This document shows, piece after piece, positions 26,303 through 33,810 of a stretch of 64,000 nt of DNA. The notes under the pieces are model-generated. The model was not told the DNA's origin. It did no database searches and saw nothing but the letters and a program-made list of their open reading frames with translations. Position 1 is the stretch's first letter; the number at the start of each line of letters is the position of its first letter. The position numbers and the translations under genes were made by a program. The stretch lies in the NCBI RefSeq assembly GCF_000518805.1, contig NZ_JAEH01000001.1, positions 124,001 to 188,000 on the forward strand. The letters are read 5' to 3'. This DNA comes from Shewanella waksmanii ATCC BAA-643 (lineage in GTDB: Bacteria; Pseudomonadota; Gammaproteobacteria; Enterobacterales; Shewanellaceae).

Positions 26303-27229
26303 ATGTCTGCGACTTTTTTACGTTCTCCCTTGCAAGAACACAAAGAACAAAGCCTCAAAATACGCCTAAAAAACCAATTGAATGTAGCTAATATATTCAA
26401 AGCCCTAGATTCAGACCCAAAAACAACAGGTGCTGGTGTCGTTTTCATCGACCATGAATTCACGGTAGTAACATTAAGACCATTCGTCCCAATTTGCCGC
26501 AAAGATCCAATACGGCTGATTTTAAGGGAGCCTCCAAAACAAATATCAGCATCAAACTACGCAAACGAACTAAAAACATCTCGCCGTGAAAGCAAGCTAA
26601 CAGGCGAGCTATTGAATACAGGGTTAAGTTGCAGTGCAGCAGTTCTTAGTTGGATTGTCATTTATGGTAGTGCAGTTGCAATCCCGCTGACAGGCGGCGC
26701 GAGCACTGTTGTTACCTATCTAGGCGGCGCCGCTGCAGTAGCTTCGCTTGGACAGTGCTTTAATGGCATAGCCCGCTCATTTACGGAGGCAAATAGCCCC
26801 GAAACACTAGATAAAATTGACGAAAAGGAATGGTATCAAGCTGCTGTCAAAGCTTTAGATGTGATCTCATTAGGCGGCGCAGCCGCAGCGGGAGCCACAA
26901 CAATTAAAATGATTAAGACAATTAACCTCACGACATCAAAGTCTATCCTACAAGTGCTTAAAGGATTGAGCCGGCCCGAAAGAAAACGTCTAACAATGGA
27001 AATACAAAGATTAAATAGCCCTGGAATAAGCGCGCAAACCATGAAGGCACTAACAAACTCAGGAAAGCTCACTGGGCGTTACAGTAGCCAAGCATTAGTC
27101 AATGCTATTTCACTAAACTTGAAAAATGCTATTAGCGCGAGCCTGAGCGTCACAGGTAGTTCATTTGATGGTAGTTTGAAAAATATTGCAGTGGGTATTT
27201 ATGAGGAAATCTCTTCTTATGAAAGATAG
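26303..27229 (+). CDS. Hypothetical protein, candidate membrane-acting effector
   Basis: 308 residues, no signal peptide. Residues 1-85 form a soluble N-terminal part. Two Gly/Ala-rich hydrophobic stretches follow, about 102-150 (SWIVIYGSAVAIPLTGG, YLGGAAAVASLGQCF) and 188-202 (ISLGGAAAAGATTIK). The C-terminal 100 residues are basic, with LKGLSRPERKRL and LNSPGISAQ segments. The layout recalls membrane-disrupting type VI effectors such as the Tme family, and the next gene, overlapping by 11 bases, encodes a multi-helix membrane protein as an immunity partner would be. No PAAR, VgrG or MIX marker is present. The effector reading is inference; an orphan island protein is the alternative. Confidence 0.55.
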   Translation: MSATFLRSPLQEHKEQSLKIRLKNQLNVANIFKALDSDPKTTGAGVVFIDHEFTVVTLRPFVPICRKDPIRLILREPPKQISASNYANELKTSRRESKLTGELLNTGLSCSAAVLSWIVIYGSAVAIPLTGGASTVVTYLGGAAAVASLGQCFNGIARSFTEANSPETLDKIDEKEWYQAAVKALDVISLGGAAAAGATTIKMIKTINLTTSKSILQVLKGLSRPERKRLTMEIQRLNSPGISAQTMKALTNSGKLTGRYSSQALVNAISLNLKNAISASLSVTGSSFDGSLKNIAVGIYEEISSYER

Positions 27230-27692
27230 CATTTTCGATAGGTACAAATTTAGTATAGGGACTTTTGCTACAGGTATTGCTGTCATCATGCTACTGATCA
27301 TCAGTGGGAGTGCAGCATTATCTTTATTAGGGCTTTCAATAAAACAGAACTTCAGCCAATTCTCAGATGATAACTACCTAACCTTTTTAACTGCCGCGGC
27401 CACATTTTTAGCCGTTATCACCATCATCCCTAATATAATGATCACGCGGGGAAAACCAAAGGCAGCAAAGGTCAATCAATACAATATCTGGCTTCAGTTG
27501 TTAATATATCTCGTCGTAATCGTGACTTTTGAACACGCCCACAAATGGCTAACCGTTTGTTTAATATCACTCCCCGTTTTAACCCATAGCCTAATGAAAT
27601 CTAATAAATATGCGGCATGCCTTGTTTACTTTGAGGAAATGCATAAAAACCCAGAGGCTTTTCGGGAACAGCTGTTAAAAAGGCTTAAATAA
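27219..27692 (+). CDS. Membrane protein, possible immunity partner of the upstream gene
   Basis: 157 residues with four predicted membrane helices (about 10-35, 55-75, 88-110, 112-130 of this start) and a charged C-terminus (HKNPEAFREQLLKRLK). The start at 27219 uses GAGGAAA located inside the end of the upstream gene, with 11 bp of overlap, so the two are translated together. An adjacent multi-helix membrane protein is what protects against membrane-acting toxins in several known systems; here that is inference from overlap and topology. The family is not recognised. Confidence 0.55.
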   Translation: MKDSIFDRYKFSIGTFATGIAVIMLLIISGSAALSLLGLSIKQNFSQFSDDNYLTFLTAAATFLAVITIIPNIMITRGKPKAAKVNQYNIWLQLLIYLVVIVTFEHAHKWLTVCLISLPVLTHSLMKSNKYAACLVYFEEMHKNPEAFREQLLKRLK

Positions 27693-27802
27693 AGCGAGAG
27701 CTCATTAGCTTAATCGTCGCTCACATCTTGATACGTAAATCAACGTCGGCCTTGAATTGATAACGCTGCTTAGTCAACACAAGAGAATAATAACAGTAAT
27801 CA

Positions 27803-28372
27803 ATGAGACTAATGACCAGAAAAGTGACTCAGTCACTGTTGGCCATCCTAGTGCTGACACTCTTCATCATTGGTTACTGTTATGCACTAAATGATGAAAT
27901 CGCGATGCTAGCTAGAGCCAAAGAACAAGCGGCCCTGCTGAAAATTAGGCCGTTGTTGCCGCCTCTATTTTTCATGATGCCCGCATTAATCATCCTAATA
28001 TGGGGGTTAATTCAGAGAATCAATAACACGCATTCCATGCACAAGCAAAAACGCCAAATATTATTAATAGGCCTCTGCCTACCACTCTATATACTCGCTG
28101 CCACTATCTATAATTTACAGATCACGAGCTGGCTGACAACAAAAGGATATACACAATGTCATTGGTATTCCGGCGCTTCATTTGGAGCCGCGACTATCAT
28201 GGTTAACAATACTCAACTATGCATACCTGACGGCTACCAAGTAAGAACAGAGCTTCTAGAGTGGTTTGAAATCCAATACCAAACAGGGGTTAGTCCAACA
28301 CCAAGTCAGGCTGCCTCACAACAACAGCAGTTACTTCAAGACTATCAGAAACGATACGATCTGGTATTGTGA
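27803..28372 (+). CDS. Hypothetical membrane protein, weakly DUF1240-like
   Basis: 189 residues with three membrane helices (about 10-30, 48-68, 85-108) and a C-terminal extracytoplasmic part carrying GYTQC and NTQLC Cys residues, likely disulfide-bonded. The plan (three helices, then GYxxC...C) resembles enterobacterial DUF1240 proteins, but I cannot confirm membership. It follows the effector-like pair by 110 bp on the same strand and may be a further accessory or immunity gene. The C-terminus is Gln-rich. Confidence 0.45.
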   Translation: MRLMTRKVTQSLLAILVLTLFIIGYCYALNDEIAMLARAKEQAALLKIRPLLPPLFFMMPALIILIWGLIQRINNTHSMHKQKRQILLIGLCLPLYILAATIYNLQITSWLTTKGYTQCHWYSGASFGAATIMVNNTQLCIPDGYQVRTELLEWFEIQYQTGVSPTPSQAASQQQQLLQDYQKRYDLVL

Positions 28373-28450
28373 AGCGATTAATTTATAAATGACTGAGTAC
28401 CAACCAATTTAGTATTGCTCTATTGCAAGCTGTCAAACAAGGAGTCGCTT

Positions 28451-28699
28451 ATGTTATCTAAAGCCTATAACGAAGGAATGCTAGCGGAGTCGTATTTAGA
28501 CAATCCCTACGAGATAAACACCGAAGCATTTAACGACTTTGAACGAGGGTTAACCCAGGGTTTAAAGCGCAATCCGCATAAACAGCTTAGGCAGCATCAC
28601 TCTCTAAATAAACATCAACGGCCTCATAAACCCAGTTTCACAGCAGAATCAGTACCCATCAAAAAAGGCTACGACTACAAACAGCGAAAAGAAAAGTAA
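28451..28699 (+). CDS. Small basic hypothetical protein
   Basis: 82 residues with an excellent ribosome site (AAGGAGT) before ATG 28451. The N-terminal 40 residues (KAYNEGMLAESYLDNPY, then FERGLTQGLKR) faintly recall the ribosome modulation factor/CrpP pattern of a helical hairpin with NPY and paired Gly. The C-terminal half is His/Lys/Gln-rich and probably disordered. No function is claimed. Confidence 0.5.
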   Translation: MLSKAYNEGMLAESYLDNPYEINTEAFNDFERGLTQGLKRNPHKQLRQHHSLNKHQRPHKPSFTAESVPIKKGYDYKQRKEK

Positions 28700-28761
28700 C
28701 CGCTCTAATCGTTCGCATGGTTACTATTAGGGCACCAAAATTAGGTTCAATCTCATCATAC

Positions 28762-29631
28762 TTATTTACTCGCAGAACCATCAATAATGGTGATGACGCC
28801 TTTGGGGACTACTTGCCTATTTACGTCAACCACCACCAGTCCGTATGCTTCTATAGCGCGATGAAGCGATTGCCAAGACTGTAAAGAGAATCCACTTACA
28901 TCATAAAACTCAGAGAATGGATTTTGCGCTTTCAAATCCACTACATTGCCATTGTTATCGATAACTTTAGTAAACTTATAATGGATATTGTTATCCATAT
29001 CGACAAAGTCCACTATCGCATAGGCCTTACTTTTATCTACAAACTCAAAAGCTATCGCGGGTGCTGTGAGTGACATACCTATATCAATTATTTTTGAGGC
29101 GGCTTCAATATAGTGAATCACCTTCTCATAAATTTTGTTCTTACTAGGTTGGCCATTAAAGTAATCGATAACATCGTTTTGACGAAAAGAAGCGCCTACT
29201 AAGTCATAGCCGCTAGGAACAAGCCTTTCTGGAATACTAACTGAGGTGCCTTCTGACAGCGCTCTGAACTCTATCAATGCCGAAGAAAAGTCATGAAAGT
29301 TTGTCTGCTCAACATCTATCAAACTCTGCTTTTTAGCGGTCAAAATGTTTTCTTGCCAACAATTAACGATAACATCGCCCTTTCCATCGGGCTCTCTACC
29401 ATCTGAATCGCATACCGTTCTCGAACCTTTCTCAACTAAGTATTTGCGTAAGTCAGCATTTTCCGCATTAAACACATTAACGACAATGGTCTGTTTATCA
29501 ATAGCATTTTCTTTCGCAACCTGAACAAACTCACTTTCAGTAAAGCAGCTTGTGCATTCCACATGAAAAGCATCTATCGCTAGCGATGAAAACGGGATGG
29601 CAAGCAAGAATAAGGCTGGTAAACATCTCAT
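28762..29631 (-). CDS. Hypothetical periplasmic protein
   Basis: 289 residues with a clear signal peptide (MRCLPALFLLAIPFSSLA). The mature protein has an ECTSC pair near its start and two further Cys (TVC, VNC), suggesting disulfides in an oxidising compartment. No known domain was recognised. It is the only rightward-facing minus-strand gene in the island and converges with the small basic protein gene. Confidence 0.6.
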   Translation of the reverse strand: MRCLPALFLLAIPFSSLAIDAFHVECTSCFTESEFVQVAKENAIDKQTIVVNVFNAENADLRKYLVEKGSRTVCDSDGREPDGKGDVIVNCWQENILTAKKQSLIDVEQTNFHDFSSALIEFRALSEGTSVSIPERLVPSGYDLVGASFRQNDVIDYFNGQPSKNKIYEKVIHYIEAASKIIDIGMSLTAPAIAFEFVDKSKAYAIVDFVDMDNNIHYKFTKVIDNNGNVVDLKAQNPFSEFYDVSGFSLQSWQSLHRAIEAYGLVVVDVNRQVVPKGVITIIDGSASK

Positions 29632-29920
29632 AAAAATCCCTTATATGTACAACCAATATGAACACTGCTTTCATAAAAACAGGCTACAAACAACAAAAAC
29701 CTTTATCTAAAAAACCACTTATAACGTACTTTCTGTTACATATTCGAATATCTCATAGTTTCTAATTAACTACAGAGCTTAGGTCTAAATATAATATCCA
29801 GAAATCTACAGGAACACTCCGCACAATGTAGCGATCGATTGCAAGCCTAACACCATCTTTTAACAGAAATACAATGAGCGGTTGCTATTAGTTACCCACA
29901 AATCTACAGAGTCAATTGAC

Positions 29921-30412
29921 ATGAGAAAATTAATCACATTTTGTATCGCCAGCCTTTTATCACTAGCCGTTTCTGCATCAAACGAGGGAATAGACCATAG
30001 ATTTTCTTGCAACTATACTGTAGAAGACTCAGCTGACGGAGAAAACAGGTACTATCCCCGAAAATTACTTTTATCAGTAAAAGGAGAAACAGCTGTCCTA
30101 ACATTTGGGGCAGACGATCGCATTACAGGAATGTACACTTGGAACCAAGCGAGCTCTAAAACCCCTGAGTACACAGGAAGTGTTTGGAATGTCCATCACT
30201 ACAACAAAGAAAGTAATGGTGTTGAGGTTCTCACCTCATACGCTTTCAATAGAGTTAGTCCGGATGCTTTGTATACAAAAGAAGACGGCACAATGGGTAT
30301 AATTAATACTGTTAAGCTAGCCAAAGTGACTACTAACTTAACCAAAGACTTGATTGTACGTGCTGAAACCTTTGTATTAGCGCAATGCGAAACCTACTAT
30401 AAGCCCCTTTAA
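29921..30412 (+). CDS. Hypothetical secreted protein
   Basis: 163 residues from ATG 29921, which begins a signal peptide (MRKLITFCIASLLSLAVSA). The mature protein has one Cys near each end (FSCNYTV and AQCETYY), probably a closing disulfide, and beta-rich content. No family was recognised. An upstream in-frame TTG at 29882 would bury the signal peptide and is rejected. Confidence 0.55.
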   Translation: MRKLITFCIASLLSLAVSASNEGIDHRFSCNYTVEDSADGENRYYPRKLLLSVKGETAVLTFGADDRITGMYTWNQASSKTPEYTGSVWNVHHYNKESNGVEVLTSYAFNRVSPDALYTKEDGTMGIINTVKLAKVTTNLTKDLIVRAETFVLAQCETYYKPL

Positions 30413-30683
30413 GCGACAAACTTACCTCAGCGCCTCTGTGGTTCCACCCAGCCACGGCGGTGCTCATAATTTTTACCAGTGTATTTATCATCACCACATA
30501 CTCTTTATTTTAAAAGATGGCACGCCTTACAACGCGACTACAACAGTGATAATAGGATCATCTTATTGATAAGAGTTCGAGACTAATGAGGGTTCGTCTA
30601 GGTCTTGGCATGCAACCTCCTTGTTATATGCGCAAATCAAGCACAGTAGAAGGTCGTCACCCACGCCATTAACAATGGCTGTC

Positions 30684-30715
30684 TAATGCTTTAATGCTTT
30701 AATGCTTTAATGCTT
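30684..30715 (+). repeat. 8-bp tandem repeat
   Basis: Four perfect copies of TAATGCTT. The unit length is not a multiple of three and the array lies outside any gene. Confidence 0.85.
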
Positions 30716-30753
30716 TGTGGTCAAGCACTAAATATATATTTTCAGAAAGACCG

Positions 30754-30805
30754 ATAAACAATAAACAATAAACAATAAACAATAAATAATAAATAATAAA
30801 TAATA
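30754..30805 (+). repeat. 7-bp tandem repeat with two unit variants
   Basis: Four copies of ATAAACA followed by three of ATAAATA, then a partial unit. The switch from one variant to the other indicates growth by slippage after a point change. Confidence 0.85.
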
Positions 30806-31011
30806 GGCCCACCTTTCAAATAAAGATATTGAAAACAAAATCCATTATGTATCTATATAAACTCTATTTAAAATCCTCGCCTTGCATTACAAAGACATAC
30901 TAAAGTCAGCCCAATATAATTCATTACCCTACAACCTAGACACTTACTCTCTTTATATGCTAGCGTTATTTACTCGATAAACTTTTACACCACAATAAAT
31001 AAGGGAATAAC

Positions 31012-31545
31012 ATGATAAAAAATGGACTATTATTTTTTCTTGCCACATTTTTTTTTACAATGGACTTAACCAAATCTCCTACAAGCCCTAATTTACATAG
31101 TTCCTCCTATCATTTGGGATTCAATAACGCATCAGCGATTGAAGACAAAATGTATGATGAAGATGAAGATGAAGATGATATGGAGCGCTTTGAAGTCTTA
31201 GGACAAGAATGGGATGATTACTGGGATGATTGGGATGATAATGATTGGGAGGAAGATGGCTGGAATGATGACCATTGGGATGAAGATGATTGGGACGTGT
31301 TCGAAGATAACCAAGAAGAGCTAGAATTAAGTTCGTCACAACAGTGTATAATCGATGCACATGAAGACAGAAGATACTGCAGAAATACTGCAAACGCTTT
31401 AGCTGTCACTGGCGCCACCCTTTGCCTTGGGTTTGCTCCAAATGTAGTTGCCATTGGTGTTTGTGAGGGTGCCAATGCAGTAGCTCACGACGATGCGCTA
31501 TCTCAATGTGATATAGAGCTTGAAAAGCAAAAAGTTAAATGCTGA
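31012..31545 (+). CDS. Secreted acidic Asp/Glu/Trp-rich protein with Cys-containing C-terminus
   Basis: 177 residues. An N-terminal hydrophobic segment (residues 5-18) looks like a signal sequence or anchor. Residues about 47-108 are extremely acidic and Trp-rich, with recurring DDW, DDY and EDGW units. The last 65 residues contain six Cys and a Gly/Ala-rich hydrophobic core (ATLCLGFAPNVVAIGVC). No family was recognised. The acidic belt could bind cations or a basic partner; the C-terminal part resembles small disulfide-rich secreted modules. A two-helix protein gene follows by 39 bp, likely co-transcribed. Confidence 0.6.
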   Translation: MIKNGLLFFLATFFFTMDLTKSPTSPNLHSSSYHLGFNNASAIEDKMYDEDEDEDDMERFEVLGQEWDDYWDDWDDNDWEEDGWNDDHWDEDDWDVFEDNQEELELSSSQQCIIDAHEDRRYCRNTANALAVTGATLCLGFAPNVVAIGVCEGANAVAHDDALSQCDIELEKQKVKC

Positions 31546-31584
31546 ACATAAACGCTTTATAATTAAAGTAACTAAGGGGTTTAT

Positions 31585-31821
31585 ATGTTAATAAAATACC
31601 TATTTTTACTACCTAAAAACCAAGTAAAACGCACAGCTGTGATTTTTATTTGTTTTTTTGCTCCGGTCTATGGACTTTATTTGTTTGATATTATCACGCA
31701 ACAGCCCGCCTTCTGGCAGTTGCTATTTTGGCTTTTCATTTCTATTGCTTTTGGGTATATGACTGATGAAAAAGGAATAAATATTCAAGGAAGCAGCAAA
31801 CAAAAAACTGGTAACAAGTAA
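31585..31821 (+). CDS. Small membrane protein downstream of the acidic protein
   Basis: 78 residues with two membrane helices (about 16-34 and 41-60) and a Lys-rich tail. A ribosome site (AAGGGG) precedes the ATG. Position suggests partnership with the acidic secreted protein; no family was recognised. It is followed within 11 bp by a perfect 17-bp inverted repeat. Confidence 0.5.
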   Translation: MLIKYLFLLPKNQVKRTAVIFICFFAPVYGLYLFDIITQQPAFWQLLFWLFISIAFGYMTDEKGINIQGSSKQKTGNK

Positions 31822-31831
31822 AAACGATGTC

Positions 31832-31874
31832 AACGACAATCAACAAGTGAAAAAACTACTTGTTGATTGTCGTT
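31832..31874. repeat. Perfect 17-bp inverted repeat
   Basis: AACGACAATCAACAAGT (31832-31848) and its exact complement (31858-31874) are separated by 9 bases. The stem is long and perfect but no T-run follows on the plus strand, so it may be a terminator of unusual form, an mRNA stabiliser or a recombination or protein-binding site. Confidence 0.75.
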
Positions 31875-31979
31875 AATGATAAAGTCCTCAAATTTACAAT
31901 AGACCATTCAGATTTAAAACCAACCTCTTAAAAAGAATTATAAAGCTGACACAAAGACAAGTAAAAAGGAATTTAGCAC

Positions 31980-32849
31980 TTGACAAATCTAAAAAATATG
32001 ATTTTTATAAAAAAAGTAATTTCATTACCCTTAGTTATAGTACTGTTAACTGCTTTAATGCTTTTCTTACTTGAAAGCCAAGGGCAAAATGACGCAGACT
32101 ATAGTAAGCCTCATATAAGCTCACACCCCCACAATAAATCACAACTAGAAAAAACCGACATGTCAGAACAACCTAAAAACGACATTTCTCCTCCCCAAAC
32201 AATCAAAACTCAATCGAAAGAAACCGTTACCTCAGATAAAAGTGACCCAACAGATTTCAATATTGGAGTAGCGCTAGGAGAAAATATATTTAGCTTAACT
32301 AAAAAGGGGGAATGGAATGAATTAATCAGCTTAGCTAATTCCATGAAAGAAATATCACCTCAGATTATGCAGGTTATGGTATTACAAGCAATTAGGCAGG
32401 ACGCACCATTATTTGTAATCATTGAACTGTTGAATCAGGGGGCAACCTTACCTGACAACACTATCTTCATACTAGTAATTAAGGGACAAATTGAAAAAAT
32501 CATAGAACTACAAAACTATGGGTTAAACATGTTTTATTCCTCAGAATCTCTTGGTAACGCAGTTAACGTTGCGGTCAAGTACAAAGCTAAGATTCCGATA
32601 CTGACATTATTATTAGAAAATGATGTTGATACAAACATAAAAGTAAATGGACAAGACCCTCTAAATACAGCTATCAATGAATATTTCCGAAAAGGTCATA
32701 ATATAGAGACTATATCTAAACTTATTGAATACCATGCTGCCATTGACTCTAGCCATTTCAACACTGTTGAATCAAATAGATTAAAAAATAATAAATACTA
32801 CAGCGAGTTAGCCTTAGAAATACCTAGCTTAACCATCAAGTTGCTGTAG
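31980..32849 (+). CDS. Membrane-anchored ankyrin-like repeat protein
   Basis: 289 residues from TTG 31980, with AAAAGGAA about 9 bases upstream; ATG 31998 lacks a ribosome site. One membrane helix (about 12-31) is followed by a polar, Pro/Lys/Ser-rich linker to about residue 90, then helical pairs that look like degenerate ankyrin repeats (LLNQGATLPDNT, LLENDVDTNIKVNGQDPL). The topology suggests a periplasmic binding domain on a flexible tether. AT-rich codon use matches the island. The partner is unknown. Confidence 0.55.
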   Translation: MTNLKNMIFIKKVISLPLVIVLLTALMLFLLESQGQNDADYSKPHISSHPHNKSQLEKTDMSEQPKNDISPPQTIKTQSKETVTSDKSDPTDFNIGVALGENIFSLTKKGEWNELISLANSMKEISPQIMQVMVLQAIRQDAPLFVIIELLNQGATLPDNTIFILVIKGQIEKIIELQNYGLNMFYSSESLGNAVNVAVKYKAKIPILTLLLENDVDTNIKVNGQDPLNTAINEYFRKGHNIETISKLIEYHAAIDSSHFNTVESNRLKNNKYYSELALEIPSLTIKLL

Positions 32850-33022
32850 ACGAGAATTATAACCTACTAAGGATCAAATACTATTTTCAATGCCCCTATA
32901 AAGCGAGGCTTAGCTTGACCATACTGGGTAAGCGAGAAAATGCTAATGACAGCTCATTGGTAAGCCCCTAGATCAGTAGACACTTCATAGAATTATAATG
33001 AACCAAAAATATGAAGTGTTAC

Positions 33023-33139
33023 ATGCGCGAAAAACATTATCCCGACGAGTTCAAAATTGAAGCTGTCAAACAAGTCACTGAACGTGGTAATAAAATCGCT
33101 GATGTTGCAGAAAGATTAGTACCTATATACATAATATGA
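33023..33139 (+). pseudogene. Truncated IS3-family transposase OrfA fragment
   Basis: The frame reads MREKHYPDEFKIEAVKQV and continues ERGNKIADVAERL, the start of the helix-turn-helix of IS3/IS911-type OrfA. Similarity ends at about codon 32 and a stop follows at 33137-33139. The rest of OrfA, all of OrfB and a recognisable right end are absent, so this is a dead insertion-sequence remnant at the right side of the island. A 34-codon frame (33136-33237) overlaps its end and is not supported as a gene. Confidence 0.75.
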
Positions 33140-33317
33140 GTGATAACGAGCTTCAAGAGTCTGGTATCCTCGAAATGTTCGATACAATAAATAAAAATAC
33201 TAGCACACTTCAATATAGACTATTAAGGCATGAGTAATCTCTTCACCTAAATCAGATTAGAAAGTATAACACTTTAACCCCAAATACATTCACGTGAAAT
33301 ATATCTTTACCCCGAAC

Positions 33318-33344
33318 AAAAAAGCGTCCCTAAGGTCGCTTTTT
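33318..33344. terminator. Terminator-like hairpin near the island end
   Basis: AAAAAGCG...CGCTTTTT with one internal mismatch and T/A-rich flanks, able to act on either strand. A near-identical sequence recurs at 33628-33655. Confidence 0.55.
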
Positions 33345-33387
33345 CTCTTTATAAGTAACTAACTTCAATCAAGCCAACTACCACTAT

Positions 33388-33627
33388 CATTGTGTCGCTG
33401 GCGATGCTAATGCTAGGCGAACCGATGGCTCTAGCCCTGCTTTGGCTGGTAGCAATGAACACTCAAACAATGCTAGCCCCCCCAATCAACACCAATAGCG
33501 TTACTGCCGATAGTAAGACAAAAAAGCCGCTGCTTTTTGCCACGGAGTTGACTATTATCAAACTCTTAACTTCGAGCCATGCAAAAAGTTGCAACTGATA
33601 CAGTATTACTGAGGTTAAATAGCCAAC
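33388..33627 (+). repeat. Dispersed structured repeat, copy 4
   Basis: Begins CATTGTGTCGCTGGCGATGC and shares with the 20047-20580 array the blocks AATAGCGTTACTGCCGA, AGTAAGACAAAAAAGCCGC, CACGGAGTTGACT and CAGTATTACTGAGG. The segment after the head (TAATGCTAGGCGAACCGATG) differs from copies 1-3 and is shared with copy 5, defining a subfamily. Reading frames inside it are not genes. Confidence 0.8.
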
Positions 33628-33655
33628 AAAAAAGCGACTCTAAGGTCGCTTTTTT
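33628..33655 (-). terminator. Intrinsic terminator about 155 bp downstream of gcvP
   Basis: AAAAAAGCGAC-TCTAA-GGTCGCTTTTTT, symmetric and usable from both directions. It lies between repeat copies 4 and 5, downstream of the minus-strand gcvP stop. Confidence 0.65.
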
Positions 33656-33689
33656 AATATCTTTTCTTTTATAACCCAACTACCACCAT

Positions 33690-33805
33690 CATTGCGTCGC
33701 TGGCGACGCTAATGCTAGGCGAACCGAAGGCTCTAGCCCGGAGTTGACTGTTGTCAATGAGGACTGGAGCCGAGGTTCAACACCGCAGTAGCGAGCCTAA
33801 GCAGC
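33690..33805 (+). repeat. Dispersed structured repeat, copy 5 (shortened)
   Basis: Starts CATTGCGTCGCTGGCGACGC, continues with the copy-4-specific TAATGCTAGGCGAACCGA, then jumps to GGAGTTGACTGTTGTCAATG and ends AGCGAGCCTAAGCAGC, like the short copy 3. It abuts the gcvP stop codon, as copy 3 abuts the TonB receptor stop. Confidence 0.8.
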
Positions 33806-33810
33806 AAAGA

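Larger units (their letters stand above)
30413..31011. other. Repeat-bearing intergenic stretch
   Basis: About 600 bp without a convincing gene. It contains two short tandem arrays (30684-30715 and 30754-30805, recorded separately) and is strongly AT-rich from 30800 to 31010. The ribosome site of the next gene (AAGGGAAT) is at its end. Confidence 0.5.

Noticed and set aside
30684-30805. Possible CRISPR array
   Set aside because: Units are 7-8 bp, contiguous and without unique spacers; no cas genes are present in the window.
33136-33237. 34-codon frame after the transposase stub
   Set aside because: It overlaps the stub's stop, has no ribosome site, and shows no recognisable similarity.
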